Shown one piece after another: positions 1 to 9,754 of a DNA stretch of 64,000 nt. The stretch's first letter is position 1; every line of letters starts with the position of its first letter. Source of the stretch: Comamonas odontotermitis (GTDB taxonomy: Bacteria; Pseudomonadota; Gammaproteobacteria; Burkholderiales; Burkholderiaceae_C); assembly GCF_020080045.1 (NCBI RefSeq), contig NZ_CP083451.1:620001-684000 (forward strand), written 5' to 3'. The translations under genes and the position numbers were made by a program. The notes beneath the pieces are model-generated. The model saw nothing but the letters and a program-made list of their open reading frames with translations, had not been told where the DNA came from and did not search any database.

Positions 1-410
1 ACCTCGTAGGTGTGCAGGCAACCGGCGCCGCGAAGGGCGGCTTTCAGGTCATCGCTCGTAATGAGCTCGGCATCCATCACCTGCCGGTTGACCTGGCCAT
101 TGGAGATGAGCCGCTTGGGAATGCCATCGACCCAGCGCGATACCCTTCTGCTGCGGTAGCTCATCTGCGCCATGACGGAGTGGCAGGCAATCAGCGTCGT
201 TGCCGAGATGAGGCCGCCGATCAGGGAATTGTCGCCCGCGTTCATCGAGTTCTGCACGGCGTTCGACAGAATCAACAACAAAATCAGATCGAACGGATCG
301 TATTGCCCGATCTGGCGGCGTCCGGTCAGGCGCAGGAATACCAGCAGGAACGCATAGACCACAAAGCCGCGCACGACAAATTCCCACCACGGAACACTCA
401 TAGAAAACAT
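1..410 (-). CDS. DUF421 (YetF/YdfS-like) membrane protein, C-terminus cut off
   Basis: The reverse strand from the ATG at 410 encodes at least 136 residues and runs off the left edge. The start is supported by AAAGGAG seven bases upstream. Residues about 10-27 and 40-60 are hydrophobic helices, separated by a GRRQIGQYDPFDLI stretch typical of DUF421 proteins. A soluble part begins near residue 95 (DGIPKRLISNGQVN), matching the start of the family's cytoplasmic domain. The family's molecular function is not known. Family assignment is by recognition only; the missing C-terminus prevents a length check. Confidence 0.75.
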   Translation of the reverse strand, partial: MFSMSVPWWEFVVRGFVVYAFLLVFLRLTGRRQIGQYDPFDLILLLILSNAVQNSMNAGDNSLIGGLISATTLIACHSVMAQMSYRSRRVSRWVDGIPKRLISNGQVNRQVMDAELITSDDLKAALRGAGCLHTYE

Positions 411-730
411 GGCTGACTCCTTTGAACAGGTTCTTAGAGGCTCTTAGAACCTGTGGATGGGCGGCACTTGCATACGCATGCAATGTTCCCGCTGACCAGG
501 CGATCATAGTCCGCAGTCTTCGTTGGGCGAGGCTTACCCCGTGCGCAGGCTGACTCTGGCATGGTTGTCCTTTTGCTATTGTTCCAGTAGCTACTTGCGT
601 GCATTCTGTATGCACCAAAGGCATATTTGGCACAATACGGGCTTTGTCGCCAGTGTGACTCCGGCAAGGAGGCACCTCAGTGGCGGCCCAAACGGTGATC
701 CCGTTGCAAATACTGAAAAGAGACAGAGCC
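411..730. other. 320-base divergent intergenic region
   Basis: This stretch separates the reverse-strand DUF421 gene from ychJ. It holds a 27-base near-perfect palindrome at 427-453, an inverted repeat GTGCAT/ATGCAC at 599-615, and a CACAAT -10-like hexamer at 630-635 followed about 95 bases later by the ychJ start. I see no convincing protein-coding gene in it. Confidence 0.5.
427..453. promoter_or_regulatory. Palindrome in the leader of the DUF421 gene
   Basis: CAGGTTCT and AGAACCTG form perfect outer arms around an inner AGAG-G-CTCT palindrome, with one T-T mismatch. It lies about 17 bases upstream of the DUF421 start codon and next to its ribosome binding site. It could be an operator or an mRNA hairpin affecting translation; the sequence does not decide between them. 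Confidence 0.45.
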
Positions 731-1141
731 ATGGCCAAGAAGAAAGCGGCAGCAGGCACCGACGCTACTGCGTGCCCTTGTGGATCAGCGGTGGCGTACA
801 GCGCATGCTGCGGCCGCTTCATCGACGACTTTCTGCACATTCCGGCGCCGGATGCCGAGCGGCTGATGCGCTCCCGCTATACCGCATTCGTTCTTGAGCG
901 GGCGCCTTATCTGCTGGCCACATGGCACGCGCCGCAGCGCCCCCCCAGCCTGGATTTCGATCCGCAATGCGATTGGTTGGGACTGGAGGTGAAAGACTTT
1001 CAGGCGCACGACGGCACGCATGCAGAGGTTGAATTCGTCGCTCGCTATAAAGTACAGGGCCGCGCCGTGCGGTTGCATGAGCGCAGCCGCTTTGTGCAGG
1101 AAAACGGACGCTGGTTTTATGTGGATGGCGACCAGTTTTGA
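731..1141 (+). CDS. ychJ: YchJ family protein (UPF0225, SEC-C motif)
   Basis: 136 residues. A SEC-C metal-binding motif sits at the N-terminus (CPCGSAVAYSACC, about residues 13-25), followed by the YchJ middle domain with RLMRSRYTAF and ending in GRWFYVDGD. SEC-C motifs bind zinc; the cellular role of YchJ is not established. An upstream in-frame ATG at 680 would add 17 residues, but the start at 731 has AAGAGA nearby and places the cysteines where the family has them. A HAD phosphatase follows 37 bases downstream on the same strand. Confidence 0.85.
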   Translation: MAKKKAAAGTDATACPCGSAVAYSACCGRFIDDFLHIPAPDAERLMRSRYTAFVLERAPYLLATWHAPQRPPSLDFDPQCDWLGLEVKDFQAHDGTHAEVEFVARYKVQGRAVRLHERSRFVQENGRWFYVDGDQF

Positions 1142-1178
1142 CGGGTCGATGTTCTGCGCACACCCATGAGGATACGAA

Positions 1179-1850
1179 ATGACAAGAATTGCCCGCTTTG
1201 ACGCGGTACTGTTTGACTGCGACGGCGTGCTGGTGGACAGCGAAACGATTACCAACCGGGTGCTCTGTGCCATGCTCAATGAGGCGGGCTGGGCGCTCTC
1301 GAACGAAGCCTGCCTGCAGCTATTCATCGGTAAGATGGTGCGCAGCCAGAAGGACCTGATCGAGGCCAACACCGGCAAGCCGCTGACCGATGCCTGGATG
1401 GAGGAGTTCTATGAGCGCCGCAATACGGCGCTGGAGAAGGATGTGAAGGCGATTGACGGCGCCGTGGAAGCGGTGAAGGCACTCCATGCACAGATGGATG
1501 GACAGATCGCCTGTGCCTCGGGAGCAGATCGCAAGAAGGTGGAGATGCAGCTGCGGATTACCGGCTTGCTGCCGTACTTCGAGGGCCGCATCTTCAGTGG
1601 GCACGAGTTGCCGCGCACCAAGCCTTTTCCCGATGTGTACCTGGCGGCGGCAGCCGCACTGGGGGCCGATCCTCAACGCTGTCTGGTGGTTGAAGACAGC
1701 GTGACGGGCACGCAGGCGGGCGTGGCCGCGCAGGCCACGGTGTGGGCCTACCATCCGCCACTGCACGCCGTGTGCCCGGCGCACGAGTTGGAGGCCGCTG
1801 GTGCATCACGCTGCTTTGCGCACATGGGTGAACTGCCGCAACTGGTATGA
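1179..1850 (+). CDS. HAD-superfamily phosphatase (phosphoglycolate phosphatase/beta-phosphoglucomutase-like)
   Basis: 223 residues. Motif I is FDCDGVLVDSE near residue 12, with the nucleophile and acid aspartates. An alpha-helical cap follows (residues about 18-90). Motif II is CASGAD near 108, the motif III lysine is in RTKPFPDVYL near 147, and motif IV is VVEDSVTG near 173. This is the layout of small-molecule HAD phosphatases such as YieH or Gph. The substrate cannot be read from sequence. It ends 64 bases before the convergent HMG-CoA reductase gene. Confidence 0.85.
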   Translation: MTRIARFDAVLFDCDGVLVDSETITNRVLCAMLNEAGWALSNEACLQLFIGKMVRSQKDLIEANTGKPLTDAWMEEFYERRNTALEKDVKAIDGAVEAVKALHAQMDGQIACASGADRKKVEMQLRITGLLPYFEGRIFSGHELPRTKPFPDVYLAAAAALGADPQRCLVVEDSVTGTQAGVAAQATVWAYHPPLHAVCPAHELEAAGASRCFAHMGELPQLV

Positions 1851-1914
1851 GCGTGCAGCGGGCCTTCAGGAGCCTGGGCGCTGGTGTGCTCCTTGAACAG
1901 AGTGAACGGGGCGC

Positions 1915-3204
1915 TTACTGTCCGGCGCGCAATTGCGCCAGCACCTCCAGCGCGCGGTCGGTGCGCACATCGTGTTCTGCGGCCAGGCGCCGTGCCACCT
2001 GGTCGACCTCTTCACCTACGGCGCCTGCCACCAGCGCGATGTTGCGGGCATGCAGCGCCATGTGGCCGCGCTGAATGCCTTCGGTCGCAAGTGCGCGTAG
2101 CGCACCCAGGTTCTGGGCCAGGCCAACGGCGGCTGCAATCTCGCCCAGTTCCTGTGCAGATTGAACACCCATGATCTTGAGTGCCAGGCGCGCCACCGGG
2201 TGTGTCTTGGTCGCGCCGCCGACCAGGCCCACCGGCATGGGTAATTCGATGGTGCCTATCAGTGCACCGCCGTTGTCCTTTTCCCAGGTGGTGAGCGAGG
2301 TGTAGTGGCCGTTGCGGCAGGCATAGGCGTGCGCGCCTGCCTCCACCGCGCGCCAGTCATTGCCGGTGGCGACGATCACGGGATCGATCCCGTTCATGAT
2401 GCCCTTGTTGTGCGTGGCGGCGCGGTAGGGGTCGACGGCGGCAAAGGTGTAGGCATCCAGAATGCCTTCGATGATTTCCTCGCCGCTGCGCTCCTGGGTG
2501 GCGAGGGTTTGAGGCGTGAGGCGCACACGGGCGCGGGCGAGGCGCAGGTCGGCCAGGTTCGACAGGATGCGCAGGCGCACTGAGCCCCCCGTCAGTTTTT
2601 CCACCAGCGGTGATACCGATTCAGCCATGGTATTGACTGTGTTTGCGCCCATGGCGTCGCGCACATCCACGATCAGGTGCATCACCACCATGGCGCCGCG
2701 CGGCGAACTGGGGAACACATGCACCTCAATGTCTTTGCAGCCACCCCCAAGGCCAATCAGCACCTTGTCGCGGCTGTTTGCGAGCGCAATGATCTCGTCT
2801 CGCGCCTGGAAGAGCGCAATCCGTGCTCCGTAAGGGTCGCCGAGCCCGACGATCTGTACCTGTGCACGCATCAGGGGCTGGGTGCTCGAGGTCTGGAAGC
2901 CGCCGCTGTCGCGTGCGAGCTTGGCCATGTACGACGCCGCAGCGATGATGGATGGCTCTTCCACAGCCAGCGGCACGAGCACGTCGCGACCATTGATCTG
3001 GAAGTTGCCGGCCACGCCGATGGGCAGCTCGAAAGTGCCGATCACATTCTCGATCATGCTGTCGGCCAGTGTGTGCGGAAGTGCACCGGGCCGGGCGATC
3101 AGTGCGCGCTCCTCGTCGCTCAGCTGGCAGGCCTGTGCAATATGTTCCCAGCGTTGTGCAGGGGTGAGGGCGCGGAAATTGGGGAGGCGGGAGTCGATGG
3201 CCAT
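1915..3204 (-). CDS. mvaA: Class II hydroxymethylglutaryl-CoA reductase (catabolic type)
   Basis: 429 residues, aligning end to end from memory with Pseudomonas mevalonii HMG-CoA reductase (428 residues). Visible marks are [10 protein letters not shown] (CoA site), the catalytic Glu in VEEPSI near residue 83, [11 protein letters not shown] (dinucleotide site), the catalytic Lys in THNKGIMNG, Asp in [10 protein letters not shown] and His in GHMALHARN. The enzyme interconverts mevalonate plus CoA and HMG-CoA. Class II enzymes in bacteria without the mevalonate pathway serve mevalonate catabolism. The start at MAIDSRLP is chosen by homology; there is no clear Shine-Dalgarno. It is divergent from a MocR regulator, and an HMG-CoA lyase (liuE) lies 22 kb away. 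Confidence 0.95.
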   Translation of the reverse strand: MAIDSRLPNFRALTPAQRWEHIAQACQLSDEERALIARPGALPHTLADSMIENVIGTFELPIGVAGNFQINGRDVLVPLAVEEPSIIAAASYMAKLARDSGGFQTSSTQPLMRAQVQIVGLGDPYGARIALFQARDEIIALANSRDKVLIGLGGGCKDIEVHVFPSSPRGAMVVMHLIVDVRDAMGANTVNTMAESVSPLVEKLTGGSVRLRILSNLADLRLARARVRLTPQTLATQERSGEEIIEGILDAYTFAAVDPYRAATHNKGIMNGIDPVIVATGNDWRAVEAGAHAYACRNGHYTSLTTWEKDNGGALIGTIELPMPVGLVGGATKTHPVARLALKIMGVQSAQELGEIAAAVGLAQNLGALRALATEGIQRGHMALHARNIALVAGAVGEEVDQVARRLAAEHDVRTDRALEVLAQLRAGQ

Positions 3205-3278
3205 GTTCAAGGAGGGTCCAAAAAATTGCCGCTTCATTACCCATGCGGCGTCAAACAATGGCTCGAACTGTATGGAAG

Positions 3279-3302
3279 CTGTACCTTTCAAAAAAGGTAC
3301 AG
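3279..3302. promoter_or_regulatory. Perfect inverted repeat, probable operator between mvaA and the MocR gene
   Basis: Arms CTGTACCTTT and AAAGGTACAG flank a 4-base spacer (CAAA), 24 bases in total. It is centred about 85 bases upstream of mvaA and about 100 bases upstream of the MocR start. A further GGTGTACC half-site-like sequence lies near 3345-3352. Dyad symmetry in a divergent promoter is typical of an autoregulatory operator, here most simply for the adjacent MocR protein (inference). Confidence 0.7.
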
Positions 3303-3387
3303 TTTGGGCAAACAGCATCGTTGCAGCGCAGCAATGCCTCCAATGGTGTACCGGAGCGGGCTTTTCTCGGACACACTTCGCACCACC

Positions 3388-4911
3388 ATGTCTCGACGCT
3401 CTGCCCCCATTGCTGAAAAGCTGGCCGATCTGATCGGCCAGCAGATCGCCAACGGCATTTATCAGCCTGGCGACAAGCTGCCTTCGCTGCGGGAGTTGGC
3501 GCAGCTGCACCGCTATGCCAAGAACACGGTGGTGTCGGCGTTTGATCTGCTGGTGTCGCGCGGCATGGTGGAGCCACGGCGTGGCTCTGGCTTTTACGTG
3601 TCGCCGCAGGTGCGCAAGACCAAGCCCGTTGACGAGGACAACGGCCAGCTGGTGCGCGCGATGGACACGGTCTGGCTGGCGCGCGAGCAGCTCATTCGCC
3701 AGCCCGAGGTGGCTGCCGTGGGGGATGGTTTTCCGCCGATTGAATGGCTGGCGGACATGCGCATGGACCGTTACCACCAAAAGGTGGTGCGCACCGGTCT
3801 CGGCTCGCTGTTTCGTTACGGCAACCGCTTTGGCTATGCGCCGCTGCGCGACAGTCTGGTGCGCAAGCTGGGTGTGCTGGGCCTGTCGGTGACACAGAAC
3901 CAGTTGCTACTCACCCAGGGAGCCAATGATGCGCTGGACCTGGTGATCCGCTACTTTGTGCCACCGGGCGCGACAGTGCTGGTGGATGAGCCGGGATACT
4001 ACCTGCTGTTTGGCAAGCTCAAGCTGGCGGGCGCGCGGGTGATCGGTGTCCCCAGGCTGGCCGATGGGCCTGACCTTGCGGCGCTCGAAAGCATTCTGGA
4101 GACAGAACGCCCGCGCCTGTTCTTCACCCAGTCGCTGGCGCACAACCCGACGGGATCGGATCTCAGCCTGCACAAGGCCTACCGGCTGCTGCAACTGGCA
4201 GAAAAGCACAACCTGCTGCTTGTGGAAGACGATCCCTTTGCCGATTTCAAACCGACTTCGGCGGTGCGCCTGTCCATGCTCGATCAGCTGGAGCGCACGA
4301 TCTACATCGGCAGCTTTTCCAAGTCATTCTCTGCGGCCCTGCGGGTGGGCTATGTGGCATGCAGCGCCGCGCTGGCCAGTGATTTGGCGGATCTCAAGAC
4401 ATTGATCCACGTGAGCGGATCGGAATACTGCGAGCGCATGGTGGATGTGATGCTGCGCGAGGGGCGGTACGAGCGCCATCTGGTCAAGCTGCGGCAGAAG
4501 CTGGGCGCAGCCACCATGCAGGCGCAGCAGTGGCTGGATGAACAAGGATGCACGGTGTTTGCCCGCAGTGCGCAGACGCTGTACCTGTGGGTTCGGTTTC
4601 CCGGTGTGGAAGACTCGCTGGAATGGGCGCAGGCACTGCTTGCACATGGCGTGAAGATGGCTCCGGGCCGCATATTCCATCTGGATTCTGCAGCGCCGTC
4701 GCCATGGTCGCGCTGCAATGTGGCCGCCATGTTGGATCCGCGCTTTCAGATTGCAGTGAAGTCGCAGTTGGCACTGCGAAAAAATCTGCCGCCCACGGCG
4801 GTTGACGGAAAAAATTCTCGATTGAACGTCTTGGGAAGCGAATCGAAAAGCGTACTTGGAGACGTCTTGGAAAACGCGCAGGGAAAGGGTTTGTTAAGCA
4901 ATCCTACGTAG
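3388..4911 (+). CDS. MocR-type regulator (GntR winged helix fused to a PLP aminotransferase domain)
   Basis: 507 residues from the ATG at 3388. Residues about 5-75 form a GntR winged helix ([39 protein letters not shown]). The remainder is a fold-type I aminotransferase domain with [16 protein letters not shown] and the PLP-lysine motif [17 protein letters not shown]. Family members bind PLP or an aldimine effector and do not act as free transaminases. The reading frame is open upstream, but a start at 3388 gives the usual N-terminus. Divergence from mvaA suggests it senses a signal linked to mevalonate or to the importer downstream; this is inferred from position. Confidence 0.9.
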   Translation: MSRRSAPIAEKLADLIGQQIANGIYQPGDKLPSLRELAQLHRYAKNTVVSAFDLLVSRGMVEPRRGSGFYVSPQVRKTKPVDEDNGQLVRAMDTVWLAREQLIRQPEVAAVGDGFPPIEWLADMRMDRYHQKVVRTGLGSLFRYGNRFGYAPLRDSLVRKLGVLGLSVTQNQLLLTQGANDALDLVIRYFVPPGATVLVDEPGYYLLFGKLKLAGARVIGVPRLADGPDLAALESILETERPRLFFTQSLAHNPTGSDLSLHKAYRLLQLAEKHNLLLVEDDPFADFKPTSAVRLSMLDQLERTIYIGSFSKSFSAALRVGYVACSAALASDLADLKTLIHVSGSEYCERMVDVMLREGRYERHLVKLRQKLGAATMQAQQWLDEQGCTVFARSAQTLYLWVRFPGVEDSLEWAQALLAHGVKMAPGRIFHLDSAAPSPWSRCNVAAMLDPRFQIAVKSQLALRKNLPPTAVDGKNSRLNVLGSESKSVLGDVLENAQGKGLLSNPT

Positions 4912-5023
4912 GCACAAGCCAGAAGAAGCTTTGAAAGAGGAAACACTATATTGAGCCGCACATCGCCACCGAATGGTGCGAAGTCCGGGGCCGGGAAATT
5001 GACAACGAAGCAAGGAGACAAGC

Positions 5024-6217
5024 ATGAACAGAACCATCTATCGACTCACCAGAATCGCAGCGCTGGGCGCCAGTGTTTTTGCGCTCTCTGCGCAGGCGCA
5101 GGACATCAAGATCGGCTATACCGCTGACCAGTCGGCCAGTGGTGTGGCAGAACTTGGTATTGCAGGCCGTTGGGGGTTTGAGGCGGCCATTGAAGACATC
5201 AACAAAGCGGGTGGGATTCTGGGTCGAAAGGTCGTTGGCGTGGTCCGCGATGACCAGGGAACGCCGCCCAAGGCGATTCAGACCGTGCAGGAGCTGATCG
5301 ACAGCGAGAAGGTCAGCGGCATCGTCGGTCCGGCCAATTCGGGCAATGCGCTTGCATGGCTGCATATTCCGCAGCAGAAGAAGGTACCCGTGGTGGTGCC
5401 AATTGGTACCGCAACTGAGATCACCACACGTTACGCCAAGGAGCCGCAGAACTACCTCTACCGCATCTCCATGGTGGACCGCGAGCAGGTGGCACTGCTG
5501 GGCGCCTATGCGGTAAAGGCCTCCAAGGACAAGAAGATCGCGATTCTTGCGGATTCGACCGGTTATGGCCAGGGCGGCATCAAGGATGCGACCGATATTC
5601 TGGCGCTGCATGGCGTGAAACCCGTGGCGGTCGAGAAGTACGGCCCCAAGGACACCGACATGACCTCGCAGCTCAACAAGATCAAGGCGGCGGGAGCAGA
5701 TACCGTGATCATCTACGGTATTGCCGATGGTGCGGCGCAGGTGCTGCGCAGCATGGAGAAGATCAACTACATGCCGATCACCCTGGGAACCTGGGGCAAC
5801 CTGAGCTCGCTCCTGCCCAAGATGGCTGGCACCAAGCTCGCAGAGCACCTGATCATGGCGGCATCCACCACCGAAGACACTTCGGACAAGACCAAGTCGC
5901 TGGGCAAGCGTGTGCGCGTGAACTTCCCGACGCTCACCACCTTCCCGTGCTCTGCGCAGGCCTACGATTCGGTGATGCTGCTGGCTGCCGCCATGAAGCA
6001 GGCAGGCAGCACCGATGGCGAAAAGGTGGCTGCCGCACTGGAGAACCTCTCCAAGACCGAAGGCGTGATCAAGACCTACGACAAGCCATTCAGCAAGGCC
6101 AACCACGAAGGCCTGAGCGTGAGTGACTTCTACTTGGCGCGCTGGAAGGGCAGCGAAGTGGTGCGTTTTGAGGACGATGTCTACAAATCGCTCAAGCCTG
6201 CCGACCTGAAGAAGTAA
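5024..6217 (+). CDS. LIV-type ABC transporter periplasmic substrate-binding protein
   Basis: 397 residues. It has a Sec signal peptide of about 25 residues ending in SAQAQ, then a type I periplasmic-binding fold beginning DIKIGYTADQS, with VRDDQGTPPKAIQTVQELI and VGPANSGNALA typical of LivJ/LivK relatives. The ribosome binding site is AAGGAGACAAGC, directly before the ATG. It is first in an operon with two permease modules, two ATPase modules and a GMC oxidoreductase. The ligand is not predictable; amino acids, amides, aromatic acids and small organic acids are all known for this family. Confidence 0.9.
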   Translation: MNRTIYRLTRIAALGASVFALSAQAQDIKIGYTADQSASGVAELGIAGRWGFEAAIEDINKAGGILGRKVVGVVRDDQGTPPKAIQTVQELIDSEKVSGIVGPANSGNALAWLHIPQQKKVPVVVPIGTATEITTRYAKEPQNYLYRISMVDREQVALLGAYAVKASKDKKIAILADSTGYGQGGIKDATDILALHGVKPVAVEKYGPKDTDMTSQLNKIKAAGADTVIIYGIADGAAQVLRSMEKINYMPITLGTWGNLSSLLPKMAGTKLAEHLIMAASTTEDTSDKTKSLGKRVRVNFPTLTTFPCSAQAYDSVMLLAAAMKQAGSTDGEKVAAALENLSKTEGVIKTYDKPFSKANHEGLSVSDFYLARWKGSEVVRFEDDVYKSLKPADLKK

Positions 6218-6289
6218 GCCGTTCAGGGCCGCGGCGGTCATGGGGCCGCCCGGCGGCCTTGTCATTTGCAGCATGTGCGTGGGGCGAGT

Positions 6290-7210
6290 ATGTTTGATTC
6301 AATACTGCAGGCTGTCTTCAGCGGGCTTGCGTTGGGCAGTATCTATGCCCTGGTGGCGGTGGGCTTCAACATCACCTTCAATACCACCAAGACCCTGAAC
6401 TTCGGCCAGGGCGAGTTTCTGGTAGCTGGCGCGTTTGTCGCGGTTTCGGTGCTGTTGCTGCTGGTGGGCAAGAACATTACCGATACCCTGGTTCCTGCCG
6501 ATGTGACGCTGGGCCGTTACCTGCTCAGTCTCGTTGGCACGATGGCGGTGCTGGGTGTGCTGGGCGTGATCCTCTATTACGCAGCAGTGCGCCCGTTTGT
6601 GGGGCGTGGCGGCATGGCCTGGGTCATGAGCACCATCGGGTTCGGCATCATCATTCAGAACACGGCACTGGCCATCTGGGGGCCGTCACCCATGGTGATG
6701 CCTTCGCCCCTGGGCAGCGATGTGATCCGCATTGGCGGTGCAGGCGTGCTGCCGCAGGAAGTGCTGGTGCTGGTCGCCAGTGTGGCCGTGCTGCTCAGCC
6801 TTGATTTCATCATGCGGCGTACCCGGATCGGCAAGGCCGTGCGCGCCGTTGCACAAAGCGGCAGCGCCGCAACCCTCATGGGCATCAATGTGTCTGCGAT
6901 CGTCGTGCTTGCTTTTGTCATCAGCTCCAGCCTGGCGGGTCTGGCAGGCTTGCTGATTGCACCCATCACCACGGCGTCGGTGTTCATGGGCATGTCGCTG
7001 GCGCTCAAGGCGTTTTCTTCGGCCATTCTGGGTGGATTGACCAGCCCGCGCGGTTGCATGCTTGGCGGTTTCATTCTGGGGCTGATCGAGGCGCTGGTGG
7101 GGCTGTGGCAGGCAGAGTTGCGCGAGATCAGCATTTTCGTGCTCATCATCGTGGTTCTGGTGGTGCGCCCACAGGGGCTGCTGGGCCAGAAGATCGTGGA
7201 GAAAGTCTGA
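6290..7210 (+). CDS. LIV-type ABC transporter permease (LivH-like)
   Basis: 306 residues with about eight membrane segments. It begins FDSILQAVFSGLALGSIYALVAVGFNI and carries the LNFGQGEF loop conserved in LivH permeases. The ATG at 6290 is chosen over an upstream in-frame ATG at 6266 because it starts at the family N-terminus and has GGGGCGAG just before it. Its stop overlaps the next start (ATGATG at 7210), implying translational coupling. Confidence 0.9.
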   Translation: MFDSILQAVFSGLALGSIYALVAVGFNITFNTTKTLNFGQGEFLVAGAFVAVSVLLLLVGKNITDTLVPADVTLGRYLLSLVGTMAVLGVLGVILYYAAVRPFVGRGGMAWVMSTIGFGIIIQNTALAIWGPSPMVMPSPLGSDVIRIGGAGVLPQEVLVLVASVAVLLSLDFIMRRTRIGKAVRAVAQSGSAATLMGINVSAIVVLAFVISSSLAGLAGLLIAPITTASVFMGMSLALKAFSSAILGGLTSPRGCMLGGFILGLIEALVGLWQAELREISIFVLIIVVLVVRPQGLLGQKIVEKV

Positions 7211-9019
7211 TGATGCGCAGCGAGTTCAAGCATTACCTGTGGCTGCTTGTGGTGGCCGTGCTGGTGGCGGCCATTCCGCTGGCGACCAGCAATGATTTCC
7301 ATCTGCGCATTGTGTTTCTGATTGGGGTGAACTACATCGCAGCATCGGGGCTGAATGTGCTGGTGAACTACACCGGCCAAAAGTCGCTCGGCCATGCCGG
7401 CCTGTTTGCTGTGGGCGCATATGCTGTTTCTCTGCTGACTGCTCGATGGGGGTGGAATCCATGGGCAGCATTTGCGGCGGCTGGTGTACTCGCGGGTCTG
7501 TTCGGCGTGGTCATTGCATTGCCAGCCTTGCGCGTGAAAGGCCCGGCGCTGGCGATGGTGACGATTGGCTTTGGCATCGTGGTGGAGAAGATCGTCTCTG
7601 AGTGGCAGGACGTGTTCGCAGGCCAGCAGGGCATATACGGTGTGGTGCCGCTGCAGGTCGGTGGGCAGATGTTCAGCACCCAGCATTGGGTCTGGTTCGT
7701 GCTGGCGCTGTGTGTGCTGCTGCATGTGATGTTCCGCCATCTGCTAAGGGGTCGGTTCGGCCGCGCGTTTCTGGCGGTGAACACGGCCGAGGTCGCCGCG
7801 GAAAGCGTGGGCGTGAGCGTGTACAAGTTCAAGGTGCTGGCCTTTGTGATTAGTGCGTTCACCTGTGGCATCGCCGGAGCGCTGATTGCGCAGCAGAACC
7901 AGTACATCAACTCCGATTTCATCACCTTCAATCTGTCGATCTTCTTCCTGCTGATCGTGCTGTTCGGGGGTAACTCGGTCTACGGCCCGCTGCTGGGCGC
8001 AGTGGTGCTCACCTTGCTGGATTCGTTGCTGTCCCGTTGGCCGGACGTGCAGCATTTCACCTATGGCGCCCTGCTGCTTTTTGCGCTTTACGCCATGCCC
8101 AATGGGCTGGCGGGGTTTGTGCGCAGCTTTGCGCGCAGGTTCACGCCAGGGCTGGTGCCCAAGGAGCAATTGCCGACGGATCTGCCTGCATGGCAACTGA
8201 AGCCTTCTGCGGGCGCTGGCACCACAGGTGTTCTGCTGGACGGTGAAGGTCTGTACAAGGCCTATGGCGGCGTGGTTCCGACCAACAATGTCGATATCCG
8301 GATTCGGCCCGGGCATGTGCATTCGCTCATCGGCCCTAACGGCGCGGGCAAGACGACGCTGCTCAATATCCTCTCGGGGATCGTGACGCCGGAGCGAGGA
8401 ACGATTCAGTTCGCGGGGCAAGGCATTGTCGGGGTGTCGCCCAACCGGATTGCGCGCATGGGCCTGGGGCGTACCTTTCAGAATCTGCGTCTGTTCAGCG
8501 ACATGACGGTGCTCGACAACGTCAAGGTGGGCCTGCATTCGCATATCAAGGCCGGCTTTTTTGCCAGCTTGCTGGGAGTGGGAAAGGCACATCGCGCGGA
8601 GTTGGCTGCGCGAGAAGAGGCGCTGCAGATTCTGGACCGGTTGCACTTGCGCGACAAAGCGCTTCACATTGCTGGCAGCCTGCCCTATGGACTGCAGCGG
8701 CGCTTGGAACTGGCGCGCGCCCTGGCCACGCACCCGCAACTGCTGCTGCTGGATGAACCTGCCGCAGGTCTGAACCCGCAGGAGACGCAGGAGCTGGTGC
8801 AGGTGATCGCCCGTATTCGGGACCTCGGCATCACCGTGCTGCTGATCGAGCACCATATGGATCTGGTGATGGCGGTCTCTGACCATGTGATCGTGCTGGA
8901 TTACGGCCAGAAGATCGCAGAAGGCACGCCTGCCGAAGTGCAGAGCAACCCGCGCGTGATCGCCGCCTATCTGGGAAGCGATGAGGAAGAAGATGGCAAC
9001 GATGCGACAGGAGGCTCCC

Positions 9020-9027
<8 letters not shown>
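7210..9027 (+). CDS. Fused LIV-type permease and ATPase (LivM-LivG)
   Basis: 605 residues. Residues 1-about 320 are a LivM permease with many membrane helices and YTGQKSLGHAGLFAVGAY. Residues about 345-600 are a LivG ATPase with Walker A GPNGAGKTT near 375, signature LPYGLQRRLELARAL, Walker B LLLLDEPAAGLNP and switch His in LIEHHMDLV. In E. coli these are separate proteins; fused LivMG forms are common in proteobacteria. The stop overlaps the start of livF by eight bases. Confidence 0.92.

Positions 9028-9750
<723 letters not shown>

Positions 9751-9754
<4 letters not shown>

Noticed and set aside
2677..3387. Forward extension of the MocR frame over mvaA
   Set aside because: It overlaps the HMG-CoA reductase gene antisense and has no family match. 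The winged helix begins at 3388.
4903..4912. CCTACGTAGG palindrome as a binding site for the importer operon
   Set aside because: It is only 10 bases, overlaps the MocR stop codon and has no second copy nearby; it may be chance.
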